Positions 63,008-64,000 of a stretch of DNA of 64,000 bases are shown one piece after another. Origin of the DNA: Olleya sediminilitoris (GTDB taxonomy: Bacteria; Bacteroidota; Bacteroidia; Flavobacteriales; Flavobacteriaceae). Numbering within the stretch: position 1 is the stretch's first letter; every line of letters starts with the position of its first letter. A program made the translations under genes and the position numbers. The notes beneath the pieces are model-generated. The model saw only the letters and a program-made list of their open reading frames with translations. It had not been told where the DNA came from and did no database searches. The stretch spans positions 98,917 through 162,916 of the forward strand of contig NZ_JAEMEF010000006.1 of NCBI RefSeq assembly GCF_016785945.1. Direction: 5' to 3'.

Positions 63008-63131
63008 AACGGTTTTGTATATGATACGTTGCGTGTGTAAGCAACTAATTTAGCAAATAAAAACCGAATAGAATATTCCGCAGGAATATTCGTAAGTAGG
63101 CTAGAACTAGCAATGGATTATATACCTTGTT
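63008..63131 (-). repeat. attC-like site G (124 bp)
   Basis: AAC (63008-63010) to GTT (63129-63131). Contains GTATATGATACGTTGC and its partner GCAATGGATTATATAC, plus a central perfect palindrome GAATATTCC-GC-AGGAATATTC-like hairpin. Best preserved member of the C/D/G group. Confidence 0.78.
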
Positions 63132-63162
63132 ACCACACGTTTTTTTTTATTCCGTTATTATT

Positions 63163-63690
63163 TTAATTCAGTTTTTTGTTTTCTAAAATGTCAAATCCAA
63201 AAAGTCCTTGTCGAATCTCCAATTCTACATTATTATAGAATTTCCTTTTTTCATAAAATTCAGATGAAAAGACTAATTCCTTTACTTTTCCATTATAATT
63301 AATTCTAAACGTTGGTGTTTCAACATCAATTCTATATTTGCCTCCAGAAGCTAGTGAGGAAGTTCGTATAATCTCATACGATTCAGTTCTTGTATTTTGG
63401 TCAGCGAAATAGTAATTCGATAACATAAAGATTGAGCAAGCAATAAATCCAAATCCGATTACATAATGCATTGCGGAATAGAGGTAGAGTCCAATTCCGC
63501 TATATTTATAAGTCCTCTTGTAATTCTTAAAATCGAGAATAAATGCAATTATTCCAACAACTAATATAATTCCGACTGGAATCATCCAATTGATAATGGT
63601 TTCTCTGTAAATATTAATTTCCCAAATAATTAAAATTGCTCCAAGAAAGAAAATTACTGGGTAGAATATTTTACGTTGTTTTTGCGTCAT
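63163..63690 (-). CDS. Small membrane protein of unknown function
   Basis: 175 aa with three hydrophobic helices (IFYPVIFFLGAILIIWEI, IINWMIPVGIILVVGIIAFIL, YSAMHYVIGFGFIACSIFML) and a C-terminal soluble part of about 75 residues (YRIDVETPTFRINYNGKVKE). No family recognised. The unit opens with GTTACCACACG at 63129-63139, but the expected closing arm CGTGTGGTAAC is not found before the end of the window. The unit is interrupted, probably by the adjacent IS3-type element. Confidence 0.65.
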   Translation of the reverse strand: MTQKQRKIFYPVIFFLGAILIIWEINIYRETIINWMIPVGIILVVGIIAFILDFKNYKRTYKYSGIGLYLYSAMHYVIGFGFIACSIFMLSNYYFADQNTRTESYEIIRTSSLASGGKYRIDVETPTFRINYNGKVKELVFSSEFYEKRKFYNNVELEIRQGLFGFDILENKKLN

Positions 63691-63797
63691 TTGTATTATA
63701 CTGAAATAGGTTGACTCTTTTTAGTTAATATTTAGACGTTCAAAAGTTTTTTTTTAGCCGTTTAGAATGCAAAAAAAAGTTTGAACTAGGTTTGTTC
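63691..63797. other. IS end region
   Basis: AT-rich non-coding DNA between the cassette gene and the transposase stop. A terminal inverted repeat of the IS3-type element should lie here (AGGTTGACTCTTTTTAGTTA at 63703-63722 is a candidate), but its partner is outside the window. Confidence 0.4.
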
Positions 63798-64000
63798 TTA
63801 AATTGTAAGTTCAGGTAAATTTACATTATTTTTTCGGTACGACTTGTATTTGATGTTTGGATTGAGATGGACTTCAGCAGGTTTTCTGAGATCCAGGCTA
63901 AAATGGGTTCTTAAATTGTTATAAATATAGACTGCTTGTTGTGTCATTTTTTGTGCTAATTGAGTGTTTTTAATGGTTTGTTTTAATCCATATTCATATT
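63798..64000 (-). CDS. IS3-family transposase, C-terminal part (cut by the window edge)
   Basis: Minus strand, open to the window edge, stop TAA at 63798-63800. Reads EYGLKQTIKNTQLAQKM, TQQAVYIYNNLRTHFSLDLR, KPAEVHLNPNIKYKSYRK, the end of the rve integrase core of IS3-family OrfB, including the YNxxRTH(F/S)SL signature. The start lies beyond the window. It borders the cassette array and probably interrupts its last visible unit. Confidence 0.85.
   Translation of the reverse strand, partial: YEYGLKQTIKNTQLAQKMTQQAVYIYNNLRTHFSLDLRKPAEVHLNPNIKYKSYRKNNVNLPELTI

Larger units (their letters stand above)
54063..63140 (-). mobile_element. Integron-like gene-cassette array without integrase (CALIN-like)
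   Basis: Gene units on the minus strand separated by imperfect palindromes. Each unit is bounded by GTT plus a unit-specific sequence at one end and its reverse complement plus AAC at the other. Matching arms: 54656-54665/56542-56551, 56728-56736/57351-57359, 57947-57956/58456-58465, 58583-58592/59488-59497, 59616-59623/60262-60269, 60457-60466/61064-61073, 61192-61200/63002-63010. In integrons the TTRRRY end of a cassette pairs with the RYYYAA box of its own attC, exactly this geometry. No tyrosine integrase gene is in the window. Confidence 0.75.

Noticed and set aside
54063..63140. CRISPR array as explanation for the spaced repeats
   Set aside because: Spacers are whole genes of 0.5-1.9 kb and repeats are palindromes over 120 bp; no short direct repeats or cas genes.
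54063..63140. MITE insertions as explanation for the palindromes
   Set aside because: MITEs would have constant terminal repeats and duplicate a short target; here the terminal sequences change from site to site and match the far end of the neighbouring gene unit instead.

Overview
The window is AT-rich DNA from a member of the Bacteroidota, most likely a marine Flavobacteriaceae. Evidence for this: a type IX secretion C-terminal sorting domain, the families DUF6913, DUF4835 and DUF3857, Bacteroidota-type omega and BamD genes, many lipoproteins with short signal peptides, promoter -7 boxes of the TAnnTTTG type, and no Shine-Dalgarno pattern. No rRNA, tRNA or CRISPR was recognised.

Layout. 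(1) 12-4585: dnaA with a downstream tyrosine phosphatase, a thioesterase, a YigZ protein, an EamA permease and a HAD hydrolase. (2) 4820-18069: a contact-dependent toxin locus on the minus strand. It runs vgrG, PAAR spike, a 989-aa effector and its lipoprotein partner, followed by three 5'-truncated toxin modules, each with its own lipoprotein, and a fifth relic. All toxin domains are predicted to attack peptidoglycan: CHAP-like amidase, NlpC/P60-like amidase, lambda-type transglycosylase plus M23 peptidase, and L,D-transpeptidase. Each is joined through nearly the same linker, which ends in the motif YHFHPIAFVEHMKLI. This looks like a store of exchangeable toxin/immunity modules for a type VI secretion spike. 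No sheath, tube or baseplate genes lie in the window.

(3) 18257-53896: ordinary chromosomal genes: ribD, prmC, ligA, a 5'-nucleotidase split over two genes, dapA, bamD, omega, coaBC, recN, fabI, a T9SS surface protein, coaE, a two-component system, miaA, a K+ channel, an epsilon-type exonuclease with a GIY-YIG domain (probable ATT start), a PLP protein, DUF1015, 3-hydroxyacyl-CoA dehydrogenase, a Gfo/Idh oxidoreductase, pcm and several lipoproteins.

(4) 54063-63140: an accessory region that I read as an integron-like gene-cassette array without an integrase in view. Seven complete single-gene or two-gene units plus one incomplete unit, all on the minus strand, are separated by imperfect palindromes of about 124 bp (two longer). 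Each complete unit starts with GTT plus a unit-specific sequence and ends with the reverse complement of that sequence plus AAC, which is what attC-bounded integron cassettes show. Two decayed IS110-family transposase ends sit at attC-like junctions. Cassette cargo: an AIPR (phage-resistance type) protein, a CDP-alcohol phosphatidyltransferase, two unknown proteins, an ATP-grasp protein, a RelE/ParE-type toxin-antitoxin pair, a SUKH/SMI1 protein and an amidohydrolase. The window ends in an IS3-type transposase.

Across the core region a 14-bp DNA word, CGCTTWCGCGGAAA, recurs six times in different reading frames and also between genes, so it is probably a DNA-level signal.
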